From Dokdonella fugitiva (lineage in GTDB: Bacteria > Pseudomonadota > Gammaproteobacteria > Xanthomonadales > Rhodanobacteraceae), in contig NZ_SLWQ01000003.1 of the NCBI RefSeq assembly GCF_004342425.1, forward strand, positions 393,782 through 457,781: a DNA stretch of 64,000 bases. The letters are read 5' to 3'. A model generated the notes under the pieces. That model had not been told where the DNA came from. It saw only the letters and a list, made by a program, of their open reading frames with translations, and did not search any database. Shown here piece by piece: positions 1 to 8,218 of this stretch (its first letter is position 1; every line of letters starts with the position of its first letter). The position numbers were made by a program, and so were the translations under genes.

Positions 1-1
1 C

Positions 2-1207
2 GACGTGCTCGTTGCGCGCGGCTCGACGCGGATCCGGCGCGGCGCGTTCGAGGACGGCGGGCGCGACTTCGACGCCGCGCTGCTCCTGCTCGGCGAGCAG
101 CACGCGCTCGCGCGTGGCCAGGCGTTGCTCGGTCGCGCCAACAGCCGCGTCGCGGCGCATCGCTACGATGAAGCACTGGCCGACTTCGGCGCCGCGCGCG
201 TCGACCTCGAAGGCGCGGGCGACGCGCTCGGCGTCACGCGCGTCGACGCCAACCTCGGCATGCTCGAACTCTATCGTGGCCGACCTGCTGCCGCGCTCGA
301 CTACCTGCCCGGTGCAGCGGACCGCTTCCAGTCCTACGGCGCGCTGCACGAACTGTTGCTGACCCTGACCGGCATCGTCGAGGCGCAGCTCGCGATGCTG
401 CAGCGGGACGACGCGTGGGCGACGGTCGAGCGCGCGTCGGCGCTGCGCGAGCGCATCACCGATCCGGACCAGCGCGTCGACCTGCTGCTCAATCGCGCGC
501 AGGTGCTCGACGGCGCGGGCCGTCATCGCGAAGGCCGCGCCGCCCTGCAGCAGGCGGCGGCGATCGCGACCTCGGGCAACCGCGTGCTGCAGGCACGCCT
601 GCGGGCGCTCGAAGCCGATCTCGCCGTGCGTGAGCAACGCTGGGCCGATGCCGGGCGCGCGGCCGCCGAGGCGCTCGCCGACTGGCCGGCGTCGGGCGCC
701 GACGGCGATCGCAACGCGGTCGTCCGGCTGCGCCAGCGCGCGCTGCTCGCGCTCGATCGCGCCGGCGAGGCGCAGGCCTTGCTCGACCGCCTGCGCGAAG
801 CGCCGGCGGCCGCCGCGACCGAACCGGGCGCGGTCGACGACGCGCTCGCGATGGCAGAATGGTGCATCCACCGGCGCGACGGCGCCGGCGCGCGTGCGTG
901 GCTGCAATTCGCCGCCGCGACGGCCGACCGGCGCGGCGTGCCCGCCGAGATCGTCGCGGTCGCCACGGTGCAGGGCCCATTCCTGCTCGAGGCGGGCGAG
1001 CGCGACGACGCGGTCGCGGTGATCGGCCGCGTCGCACCGTGGGCCGGGCGCGACTTCGACAGTGCACTGCTGCAGTTGCGCCTGTTCCGCGCCCTCGGGC
1101 CGCGCGAGGCCTGGTTCAACGCGTTGCGCCAGGCGCAGGCGCTCGCCGGCGAACGCGAGATCCCGGCGCTGCTGCTGGCCCCGCCGGACGCTCCAGCCGC
1201 GCGATGA
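2..1207 (+). CDS. TPR-repeat protein, C-terminal part (5' end outside window)
   Basis: The reading frame is open from the window edge, so this is the C-terminal ~400 residues of a longer protein. The sequence is alpha-helical and Ala/Leu/Arg-rich, with repeated ~34-residue helix pairs typical of tetratricopeptide repeats (for example around residues 35-120 and 150-225). No signal peptide, membrane segment or catalytic motif is visible in the part seen. In related bacteria such TPR arrays often form the C-terminal half of winged-helix regulators or Ser/Thr kinases, but the N-terminal domain is missing here, so the function cannot be assigned. It ends 112 bp before the next gene on the same strand. 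Confidence 0.75.
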   Translation, partial: DVLVARGSTRIRRGAFEDGGRDFDAALLLLGEQHALARGQALLGRANSRVAAHRYDEALADFGAARVDLEGAGDALGVTRVDANLGMLELYRGRPAAALDYLPGAADRFQSYGALHELLLTLTGIVEAQLAMLQRDDAWATVERASALRERITDPDQRVDLLLNRAQVLDGAGRHREGRAALQQAAAIATSGNRVLQARLRALEADLAVREQRWADAGRAAAEALADWPASGADGDRNAVVRLRQRALLALDRAGEAQALLDRLREAPAAAATEPGAVDDALAMAEWCIHRRDGAGARAWLQFAAATADRRGVPAEIVAVATVQGPFLLEAGERDDAVAVIGRVAPWAGRDFDSALLQLRLFRALGPREAWFNALRQAQALAGEREIPALLLAPPDAPAAR

Positions 1208-1209
1208 AT

Positions 1210-1261
1210 GCGTTCGTCATGCGGCGCGGACGCGCTCGTCATGCGCTTGGAACGCGCTTGG
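1210..1261. repeat. Helically phased short direct repeats upstream of the HAF-repeat gene
   Basis: Two near-identical 14-mers, GCGTTCGTCATGCG (1210-1223) and GCGCTCGTCATGCG (1232-1245), are 22 bp apart. A second pair, GCGCTTGG at 1243-1250 and 1254-1261, is 11 bp apart. Spacings of two and one helical turns suit tandem operator sites for a regulator of the gene starting at 1320. No experimental basis; low-complexity coincidence is possible. Confidence 0.3.
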
Positions 1262-1319
1262 AGTGACCCTGCGGCGGCGCGGACGGAAGCTGGCCGGACC
1301 CCACTGCCGGAGCCGTTCC

Positions 1320-2519
1320 ATGATCGCGTCGACGTCCCACCTCCGCCCGTTCCTGCGTCCGCTGTGCGCGGCCGTGCTGCTCTGCGGCGCGTCCGGCGCC
1401 GTCGCCGATTCGGTCACGCTGGTCGAACTGCCCGCGCCCGATGGCTATCCGGTCGCCGGCGCGACCAACATCACCGCGGACGGCACGGTCATCGGCGTCG
1501 CCTATCCGGAAGGCCTCGTCGTGCGCTGGCAACCGGGCGCCGAACCCGAGGTGCTCGGTGGCGGCATGACGTTCACGCTCGACAACATCACCCCGGTCGT
1601 CTCCAAGGACGGCGCCGTGATCGCGACGACCGGCTACTTCGACGAGGGCGGCGATGCGCCCGTCGCGGCGCCTGAAATCTGGACCGGCGGCACGGACTGG
1701 GCGCGCATCACGGGCGCGAGCGCCGAGCTCGGCAGCGCGTCGGTATTCGGCATCTCCGCCGACGGCAACGTGCTGACCGGGTCGGCGGAGCCAGCCGTGC
1801 CACCCGCGGAAGGTCCGTGGCCGCAGCTGCCATGGATGTGGACCGCGGCGGACGGCCAGGTCCGGCTCGCGCTGCCGGCCGACGCATTCAGCGCGCAGGC
1901 ATGGGCCGCATCGAACGACGGCCACGTCGTCGCCGGCTTCGGCCGGACGTCCTCGGGCGACTTCACGCGCTACGCCCTGCGCTGGGACGATGGCGTGCCG
2001 AGCTGGATCACGGACGCGAATGGCCAGCGTGTCGGCCAGGTGATCGGCTGCAACAGCGACTGCTCGGTCATCGTCGGCGCCGGCGTCGAGAACGGCCAGG
2101 GCGATCCGCGCGCGTGGCGCTGGCGGGCCGGCGTCGGCCTCGAATACCTCGACCTCCCCGAAGGCGCGCAGGCGGGCGCGGTCACCTACGCCTTCGAATC
2201 GAGCGAGGACGGCAACGTCATCGTCGGCAGCTACGTCGTGTTCGACCCGAACCTCGGGCCGACCAACCACGGCTTCTACTGGACCGCAGCCGATGGTCCG
2301 CAGGACATCACCGGTTTCCTCGCCGGCTGGGGCATCGACTTCGGTGCGGCGGACTGGATCGACCTGCTCGTCGTCGGCGTCACGCCGGACGGACGTACCC
2401 TGCTGCTCAACGGATTGGACGCGGACTACCAGCGTCGTCGCGCGGTCGTGCAGGTGCAGCAGGACGACTGGATCTTCGCCGACAGCTTCGAGGGATTCGG
2501 GCCGCTGCGCGCGGACTGA
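1320..2519 (+). CDS. Secreted HAF-repeat-type protein with C-terminal F-x-D-S-F-E motif
   Basis: Protein of 399 aa. The ATG at 1320 gives a normal signal peptide (charged n-region, hydrophobic core, Ala-Val-Ala-Asp cleavage region near residues 25-30); the frame is open further upstream but that part is not convincing. The mature part carries repeated segments such as SADGNVLTG, SNDGHVVAG and SEDGNVIVG followed by Trp-rich strands. This is the pattern of the HAF family of extracellular beta-propeller-like repeats. The last 16 residues contain WIFADSFE, related to motifs in three other exported proteins of this window. The function is unknown, probably surface or secreted. The gene converges on priA with only 19 bp between stop codons. 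Confidence 0.8.
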   Translation: MIASTSHLRPFLRPLCAAVLLCGASGAVADSVTLVELPAPDGYPVAGATNITADGTVIGVAYPEGLVVRWQPGAEPEVLGGGMTFTLDNITPVVSKDGAVIATTGYFDEGGDAPVAAPEIWTGGTDWARITGASAELGSASVFGISADGNVLTGSAEPAVPPAEGPWPQLPWMWTAADGQVRLALPADAFSAQAWAASNDGHVVAGFGRTSSGDFTRYALRWDDGVPSWITDANGQRVGQVIGCNSDCSVIVGAGVENGQGDPRAWRWRAGVGLEYLDLPEGAQAGAVTYAFESSEDGNVIVGSYVVFDPNLGPTNHGFYWTAADGPQDITGFLAGWGIDFGAADWIDLLVVGVTPDGRTLLLNGLDADYQRRRAVVQVQQDDWIFADSFEGFGPLRAD

Positions 2520-2538
2520 GCGCAGCGGGCGCCGCGCG

Positions 2539-4710
2539 TCAGTACAGATCGACCGGATCGACGTCGATCGACCAGCGCACGCGGCGCTCGTCCGGCAGCG
2601 CGCGCACCGCGTCGAGCCAGGCGGGCAGGAACGCCTGCAGCGGCGCGCGCTCGCCGGCCTCGACGAGGATCTGCGCGCGCCAGGCGCCGGCGCGGCGTGG
2701 CATCGGCGCGGCAAGCGGACCGTGCAGGTTCACGCCGCTCGCCCTGCCGGCGGCGGCCGCGGCCGCGCGCAGGAAGCGGTCGAGCAGGTCCTGCTGCGGC
2801 GCCTCCGCACGCAACAGCGCGAACTGCACGAACGGTGGCAGGCCCGCGTCGCGCCGTTCCTGCAGCAGGCGTGAGGCGAGCGCGCGGTAGCCGCCGTTGA
2901 GCAGCACCTCGAGCAGCGGGTGCGCGGGGTCGTGCGTCTGCAGGATCACGCTGCCGGGACGATCGGCGCGCCCGGCGCGGCCGGCGACCTGCACGACGAG
3001 CTGGCCGAGGCGTTCGCCGGCGCGGAAGTCGACGCTGTAGAGCCCTTCGTCGACACCGACCACGACCACCAGGGTGAGGTGCGGGAGGTCGTGGCCCTTG
3101 GCGAGCATCTGCGTGCCGACGAGGATGCGCGCGCCGCCTTCCGGCAGGCTGTCGAGCAGCGCGTCGCGCAGGCGCCGCCCGCGCGTCGTGTCGCGATCGA
3201 CGCGCACGACCGGCACGCCGGGGAACTGCGCACCGAGTGCGTCCTCGAGCCGTTCGGTGCCTTCACCGAGTGCATGCAGGGCGAGCCCGCTGCACGACGG
3301 ACATGCGGCGGGCACGCGCTCCTCGTGGCCGCAATGGTGGCAGCGCAGCCGGCCTTCGCGCTTGTGCAGGGTGAGCGCGCGCTCGCAGTCGGGGCAGCGG
3401 GCGCTCCAGCCGCAGTCGTGGCAGAGCAGCACCGGCGCATAGCCGCGTCGGTTGCGGAACACGAGCACCTGTTCGTCGCGCGCGAGGCAGGCCGCGATCG
3501 CCTCCAGTGCGGTGCGGGCGAGACCGTGTTGCAGGCGCTGCCGGCGCAGGTCGACCACTTGCAGCGTCGGCGGCCGCGCGCGACCCGCGCGCTGGTCGAG
3601 GCGGAGCAGGCGGTAGCGCTTCGCCTCGACGTTGGCGAGGCTTTCGAGCGAGGGCGTCGCGGAACCGAGCACGACCGGGATGCCGAGCGCCTTGGCGCGC
3701 ACGAGCGCGAGATCGCGCGCGTGGTAGCGGAAGCCTTCCTGCTGCTTGTACGACCCGTCGTGCTCCTCGTCGACGATGATCACGCCGGGGCGCGCGAGCG
3801 GCACGAGCACGGCCGAGCGCGTGCCGAGCACGAGCGGCGCCTCGCCGCGCGCGGCGGCGAGCCAGGCGCGCGCGCGCTCGACCTCGCCGAGGCCGGAATG
3901 CAACGCGGCAACGTCGACGCCGAGGCGTTCGCGGAAACGGCGCAGTGCCTGCGGCGTCAGCGCGATCTCCGGCACGAGCACGAGCGCCTGGCGGCCGCGC
4001 GCGAGGCAGTCGCGGATGATCTCGAGGTAGACCTCGGTCTTGCCGCTGCCGGTGACGCCGTCGAGCAGGAATGGCGCGAAGCCGCCGCCCGCGCCGATCA
4101 CCGCCTGCGCCGCCTCGCGCTGCGCGTCGTTGAGCGGCGGACCGGCGCTCGCCGCGGCAGCCTGCGCGGGCGTGGCGAGGCGGCAGCGGGCGATCCAGCC
4201 GCGCGCGAGCGCGTTGCGCCGCGCCGCCGCGCCCGCGAGGGCGTCGAGCCGCGTCGTCGCGAGCGGCCCGGCGACGAGGGCTTCGAGCAGGCTCGCGATG
4301 CGCGTGCCGCGGCGCGGCGTCGCGGCGGCGAGCGCCGCGGCACCGGCCGGCGTGAGTTCGGCCGCGGCGATGCCGCCGGGTGGCAGCGCACGTGCGTTGC
4401 GCAGGCTCGTCGGCAGCGCCGCGAACAGCACTTCGCCGAGCGGATGCTGGTAGTAGCGTGCCGCCCAGCGCAGGGTCGCGAGCAGCTCGCCGCCGAGCAG
4501 GGGCGCCTCGTCGAGCACCTCGCCGGCGACCTTGAGGCGAGCCTCGTCCAGGGTCGAGGCGTCCACGCGCTCGGTGACGATCCCGACCCGCTCGCGCCGT
4601 CCGAACGGCACGCGGACGCGGCTGCCGACCGCCGCGCGCGCGGCCCCCTCGCGGTAGTCGAACAGGGTGTGCAATGGCACGGGCAGGGCGACGCGCAGGA
4701 TCGAAGTCAT
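2539..4710 (-). CDS. priA: Primosomal protein N' (replication restart helicase PriA)
   Basis: Protein of 723 aa, the usual PriA length. PriA is a 3'-5' superfamily 2 DNA helicase that recognises stalled forks and recombination intermediates and starts primosome reassembly for DnaB loading. Visible signatures are the N-terminal 3'-DNA-binding domain, a Walker A box GVTGSGKTEVYL, the DEEH Walker B box, and eight zinc-binding cysteines in CHDCG, CPDC, CHHCG and CPSC pairs (about residues 430-475). Conserved helicase motifs follow. The ATG at 4710 is the only sensible start. The upstream intergenic region carries DnaA-box sequences. Confidence 0.97.
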   Translation of the reverse strand: MTSILRVALPVPLHTLFDYREGAARAAVGSRVRVPFGRRERVGIVTERVDASTLDEARLKVAGEVLDEAPLLGGELLATLRWAARYYQHPLGEVLFAALPTSLRNARALPPGGIAAAELTPAGAAALAAATPRRGTRIASLLEALVAGPLATTRLDALAGAAARRNALARGWIARCRLATPAQAAAASAGPPLNDAQREAAQAVIGAGGGFAPFLLDGVTGSGKTEVYLEIIRDCLARGRQALVLVPEIALTPQALRRFRERLGVDVAALHSGLGEVERARAWLAAARGEAPLVLGTRSAVLVPLARPGVIIVDEEHDGSYKQQEGFRYHARDLALVRAKALGIPVVLGSATPSLESLANVEAKRYRLLRLDQRAGRARPPTLQVVDLRRQRLQHGLARTALEAIAACLARDEQVLVFRNRRGYAPVLLCHDCGWSARCPDCERALTLHKREGRLRCHHCGHEERVPAACPSCSGLALHALGEGTERLEDALGAQFPGVPVVRVDRDTTRGRRLRDALLDSLPEGGARILVGTQMLAKGHDLPHLTLVVVVGVDEGLYSVDFRAGERLGQLVVQVAGRAGRADRPGSVILQTHDPAHPLLEVLLNGGYRALASRLLQERRDAGLPPFVQFALLRAEAPQQDLLDRFLRAAAAAAGRASGVNLHGPLAAPMPRRAGAWRAQILVEAGERAPLQAFLPAWLDAVRALPDERRVRWSIDVDPVDLY

Positions 4711-5218
4711 GGTCGTGGGAAGCGGAAAACCCGCGCAGGATGCCGTGTATTCGGGGCGAGCGCAGCCGGCCGGACCGCTTGCCGTCGGTTTCTCACGTAA
4801 CTTTCAGAACTTCACCCTAAGTCACCATGGCAGCGGGGAAAACATGCTTATCCACAACATGTGTGGATAACTCTGTGGATCACTGTGCCGCGAGCCCTGC
4901 CCGAGGCGCGAAACCAAGCCGTGCGATACGGGTTGGTGAAAGTTTAATCAATCTGTAATGACCCTTTCGTTTCAAATACTTGCATGCACGGCCCGGCTCC
5001 GCGACAGGGATCTTCACGTGCTTTCGCAGCATCGGAGCGCCGATCGCGCACGGCTGTGTACAACCGCTTGACACCGGCGTCCGCTGTCGTTCCTCGACGC
5101 AGGCTGCGGATGGGCCGTCAACCGATCCGCCGCAGCCGCGTTGGATCGCAGCGAAAGCCCCCGGAAAGGCCGTTGCACGATGCTTCCTGTCTCCCTGATG
5201 GCGATCCCCGGCGAGCGC
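4711..5218. other. Intergenic region priA / ECF sigma factor, relatively AT-rich
   Basis: About 500 bp without a convincing gene, between two divergent genes. It is clearly richer in A+T than its surroundings, especially 4935-4985. It contains the DnaA-box cluster at 4848-4882. Promoters for both flanking genes should lie here, but no strong -35/-10 pair is evident. Confidence 0.6.
4848..4882. promoter_or_regulatory. Cluster of DnaA-box sequences
   Basis: A perfect consensus box TTATCCACA lies at 4848-4856. Its perfect reverse complement TGTGGATAA follows at 4862-4870 after a 5-bp spacer, and a one-mismatch copy TGTGGATCA lies at 4874-4882. Three boxes within 35 bp in a 70% GC genome are very unlikely by chance. 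They could regulate priA or the sigma operon, titrate DnaA, or be part of an origin. No dnaA, dnaN, gyrB or rpmH gene lies nearby in this window. Confidence 0.65.
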
Positions 5219-5770
5219 ATGACCGATGACGCCCGGCGCCTCGACGCTTCACGCACGATGGACCGCTTCCTGCGCGCGGTCGAACGGCGCGCGCTGCGCA
5301 TGGCCGAGCTCGCGACGCGCCAGCGCGAGGATGCGATCGACCTCGTCCAGGACGCGATGTTCGGCTTCGTGCGCAGCTACGGCACGCGCGACGCCAGCGA
5401 ATGGCCGCCGTTGTTCTGGCGCGTGCTCGACAGCCGCATCCACGACTGGCACCGGCGCCAGCGCGTACGCGGGCGCTGGTTCGCCTGGCTGGATCGGCGC
5501 GAGGACGATGAGGATCCGCTCGCCGCGGTGCCCGATGCGCGCGAACCGGGGCCGCTCGCGCGGCTCGCCGATGGCGAGGCGGCGCGGGCGCTCGACGCGG
5601 CGCTGCAGGCGCTGCCGTTGCGCCAACGCCAGGCCTTCCTGCTGCGCCTCTGGGAGGGCTTGGACGTCGCCGCCACAGCGACCGCAATGCGCTGCAGCGA
5701 AGGCAGCGTCAAGACCCATCTGTCGCGCGCGCTCGCGAACCTGCGCAACCGGCTGGAGCCGCATCGATGA
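5219..5770 (+). CDS. RNA polymerase sigma factor, ECF-type sigma-70 family
   Basis: Protein of 183 aa from the ATG at 5219. In-frame ATGs at 5180 and 5198 would add up to 13 residues, and a purine-rich GGAAAGG precedes 5180, so the start is uncertain. Region 2 is seen in the N-terminal half (EDAIDLVQDAMFGFVRSY, then a Trp-rich segment). Region 4 is seen at the C-terminus (LPLRQRQAFLLRLWEGLD, then CSEGSVKTHLSRALANLR, a helix-turn-helix). The gene overlaps the next by 4 bp (ATGA). The trio with a DUF3619-like membrane protein and a DUF3106-like secreted protein is a recurrent arrangement in Xanthomonadales, which suggests an envelope-responsive regulon. Confidence 0.88.
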   Translation: MTDDARRLDASRTMDRFLRAVERRALRMAELATRQREDAIDLVQDAMFGFVRSYGTRDASEWPPLFWRVLDSRIHDWHRRQRVRGRWFAWLDRREDDEDPLAAVPDAREPGPLARLADGEAARALDAALQALPLRQRQAFLLRLWEGLDVAATATAMRCSEGSVKTHLSRALANLRNRLEPHR

Positions 5771-6126
5771 ACACGCCCCCGCGCGAACCCTGGCTCGATC
5801 GTTCGCTCGCCCTGCTCGACCAGTCGGCCGAATCGCTCGATGCGGCGACCCTGTCGCGCCTCAACCGCGCGCGCCAGGCCGCGCTCGTGCAGCCGACCCT
5901 GCGCCACTGGCGCGTCGGCCTCGCACTCGCCGGCACGGCCGCGCTCGCGCTCATGATCGGCATCGGCCATCGTGCGCTCGCGCCCGCGACGCGGATGCCG
6001 CCGGAGCACGTCACGGGCCAGGCCACGGCGCTGGACGTGCTCGCCGACGACGATGGTCTCGAACTCTCCGAGGATCTCGACTTCTATGCATGGTTCGATG
6101 CCGAGCAGGACGATGTCGACGGCTGA
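5767..6126 (+). CDS. DUF3619-like single-pass membrane protein, candidate anti-sigma factor
   Basis: Protein of 119 aa. Its ATG overlaps the sigma factor stop codon by 4 bp, implying translational coupling. The N-terminal ~50 residues are soluble and helical (DAATLSRLNRARQAAL), followed by one membrane span at about residues 50-70. A short acidic C-terminal tail (LSEDLDFYAWFDAEQDD) would lie in the periplasm. Topology and position directly after an ECF sigma gene fit a membrane-bound anti-sigma factor. The canonical zinc-binding anti-sigma HxxxCxxC motif is absent, so this role is inferred. Confidence 0.75.
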   Translation: MNTPPREPWLDRSLALLDQSAESLDAATLSRLNRARQAALVQPTLRHWRVGLALAGTAALALMIGIGHRALAPATRMPPEHVTGQATALDVLADDDGLELSEDLDFYAWFDAEQDDVDG

Positions 6127-6817
6127 TGCGCGCGTGATGCTGCGCCTGCTGCTCGCGGCGCTGTTCGCCGCGTGCGGACTCGTCCATGCCGGCGAGCCAC
6201 CCCCGGTGGTAGCGCCCGAACCGGTGCGGATCGCGTGGTCGCAGCTCGCGCCCGCGGAGCAGGGCGTGCTCGCGCCGATGCAGGCGCAATGGGATGCACT
6301 CGCACCGGACCAGCAGCAACGCCTGCGCGACATCGCCGCGCGCTGGCAGGCCGCGCCACCGCTGCGGCGCGTGGCGATCGAGCGGCGCATCGCGCGCTGG
6401 GCGGCGCTCACGCCCGCGCAGCGCCGTGACCTCGCCGCGCGCTACGAGGCATTCCGCCAGCTGTCGCCCGAGCGGCAGCAGGAACTGCGCGAGGCGTTCC
6501 GCCGCTTCCGCGCGTTGCCGCCGGAGCAGCGCGCGGCGCTGCGCGAACGCTACGAAGCGATGTCGCCGGACGAGCGGCGCGCGTTCTTCGCCGGCGCGCA
6601 GGAGCACCGTGGCGGCTGGCGGCGCCTGCTCGCCGACATGCCGCCCGCGCAGCGACCGGCGTTGCGCACGATGTGGCAATCACTGACGCCCGACCAGCGC
6701 CGTGCCTTGCGCCGCCATGCGCAATCGCTGTCGCCCGACGCGCGCGCCGACCTGCGTCGGCGCCTGCTTGCGATGACCCCGGCCGAGCGCGACGCCTTCA
6801 TCGCGGCATTGCCGTAG
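6113..6817 (+). CDS. DUF3106-like exported helical repeat protein
   Basis: Protein of 234 aa from ATG 6113. An alternative ATG at 6137 would start exactly at a hydrophobic signal sequence (LRLLLAALFAACGLVHA). The mature protein is a run of Arg/Gln/Pro-rich helical repeats built on L(S/T)PxQRxxL and MSPDERRAF patterns, characteristic of DUF3106. Such proteins are predicted periplasmic. The reading frame overlaps the preceding membrane protein gene, so the sigma factor, putative anti-sigma factor and this protein form a coupled operon. It may be the sensor or effector of the system, which is not known. Confidence 0.8.
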   Translation: MSTADARVMLRLLLAALFAACGLVHAGEPPPVVAPEPVRIAWSQLAPAEQGVLAPMQAQWDALAPDQQQRLRDIAARWQAAPPLRRVAIERRIARWAALTPAQRRDLAARYEAFRQLSPERQQELREAFRRFRALPPEQRAALRERYEAMSPDERRAFFAGAQEHRGGWRRLLADMPPAQRPALRTMWQSLTPDQRRALRRHAQSLSPDARADLRRRLLAMTPAERDAFIAALP

Positions 6818-6907
6818 GGCCTTCGCCCACCGTTTTCGTACCGAAGCGCGCTCGTCGTTTCGGGGCGACCGGACCGCCGTAGTGCATTGCGGTGGGCCAG
6901 GGCCGCC

Positions 6908-8122
6908 TCATGCGATCGTGAGGCTCGCGATCGCAGCGCCGGCAAGGCCGAATGCGAGCAGGAACAGGTAGCAGAAGCCAACCAGGCAGAACTTGAACGT
7001 CGTCATGAACCAGCCCTGGTGATAGACGCGCCGGGCCATCAGGAACAGATAGATCGGCAGCCACGTCCACGCCGCCGCGCGCAGCAGGTTCAGCACCGGC
7101 ACGAGCCACGTCGCGCTCGCCCCGGCCCAGCCGATCAGCAGGTGCAGCGAGACGATCACCAGCAGCGACATGAAGATGAACGCGTGGCTGTGCAGCGCGA
7201 CCATCAGATGTTCCATGTACAGCCGGCGCTTGAAGATGTAGGCGATCTTCAGCAGCAGGGCGAACAGCGGCATCAGCACGAACAGCGTCTGCGGCAGCAC
7301 CGAGAACAGCCGCGCGATCGCCTCGCCCGGATGCTTGCGCGCGGCATTGATGTTGTCCTTCGCGTGCTGCGCCATCGAATTGAGCTTCGCGTTGGCGAAC
7401 GCGGGCAGCCAGCCGACCGCGATCGGATGCGTGACCGGGTCCCACGGCGTGCCGTCGATCGACAGCGTGCCGTCGTCGTCGTCCGCCGTCGGGTCCGGCG
7501 GCGCCGGCCGGCCGGCCGCCTTCGCTTCGTCGCGGCGCTGGATCCAGGCGAGGCGTTCCTGGGCCTTCTGGTGCAGCTGCGCCTCCACCTTCTCGATCTT
7601 CGCGACCGCCTTGGCGCGATGGCCCGCCGCCGAGCGCGCCGCGGCGAGGCCCTCGAGCGACTCCTGCAGGCGCGTGTCGACTTCGGCCGCGGTCTGCGCG
7701 CGCTCGATGCCACCGGACTGGCCTTCGCCGACGAAATTGAAGTTCGCGTCGTCGAGGTCGAGGCTCAGCTGGATCGCGAAGAACGAGATCACGCAGAGGA
7801 AGAAGAACAGCCGGAACGGCGTGACGTAACGCGTGCGCCGGCCCGCGAAGTATTCGTTGGTGAGGAAGCCGGGGCGGAAATACAGCGGCAGGATGCTGCG
7901 GAAGATGCGCGAATCGACGTTGAAGATCGTGTCGGCGACGTCGGCCATCACGCTCGCGAGGTGGCGGATCATGCCCTTTTCGGGCTGGCCGCACGCGTAA
8001 CAGAACGGGCCGTACATCGGCGCGCCGCAGTTGCCGCAATGCTTGGGCGGCGCAGGTGGCCCGGAGGGCACGCTCACCGCCGGTCGCGCGGCGGCGGTTT
8101 CCGTCGCTTCTTCGTGATTCAT
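6908..8122 (-). CDS. DUF3667 zinc-ribbon membrane protein
   Basis: Protein of 404 aa. An N-terminal zinc-ribbon of the form CGNCGAP...CYACGQ (about residues 33-55) is the signature of DUF3667. A membrane segment follows near residues 110-130 (RLFFFLCVISFFAI). A ~120-residue charged, probably coiled-coil soluble insert rich in Lys, Glu and Gln comes next, then four or so further membrane spans to the C-terminus. The function of the family is unknown. The gene converges on the DUF3106 gene and diverges from the MATE transporter gene. Confidence 0.85.
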   Translation of the reverse strand: MNHEEATETAAARPAVSVPSGPPAPPKHCGNCGAPMYGPFCYACGQPEKGMIRHLASVMADVADTIFNVDSRIFRSILPLYFRPGFLTNEYFAGRRTRYVTPFRLFFFLCVISFFAIQLSLDLDDANFNFVGEGQSGGIERAQTAAEVDTRLQESLEGLAAARSAAGHRAKAVAKIEKVEAQLHQKAQERLAWIQRRDEAKAAGRPAPPDPTADDDDGTLSIDGTPWDPVTHPIAVGWLPAFANAKLNSMAQHAKDNINAARKHPGEAIARLFSVLPQTLFVLMPLFALLLKIAYIFKRRLYMEHLMVALHSHAFIFMSLLVIVSLHLLIGWAGASATWLVPVLNLLRAAAWTWLPIYLFLMARRVYHQGWFMTTFKFCLVGFCYLFLLAFGLAGAAIASLTIA

Positions 8123-8193
8123 GCGTCGCGCAAGCTCCGTCGATCGAAGGGCGGCACCGCGTCGCGCGGCAGGCAGGGGCCCGCGTGCTCGGC

Positions 8194-8199
8194 TAAGAT
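8194..8199 (+). promoter_or_regulatory. Candidate -10 box of the MATE transporter gene
   Basis: TAAGAT lies 20 bp upstream of the ATG at 8219, so the predicted transcript would start about a dozen bases before the start codon. No clear -35 box is seen. It supports choosing 8219 rather than the in-frame ATG at 8198, which overlaps the box. Confidence 0.45.
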
Positions 8200-8218
8200 G
8201 CCGCGCACAGGTTCCCCG

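Noticed and set aside
2920..4800. Long open frame antisense to priA (over 600 codons)
   Set aside because: High GC leaves long stop-free shadow frames. The complementary strand encodes a full PriA with all motifs, and the shadow product is low-complexity Arg/Ala/Glu without a family signature.
4711..5218. Chromosomal origin of replication
   Set aside because: The DnaA boxes are real, but there is no dnaA, dnaN, gyrB, rpmH or parAB nearby and skew could not be calculated. Kept as a DnaA-box cluster only.
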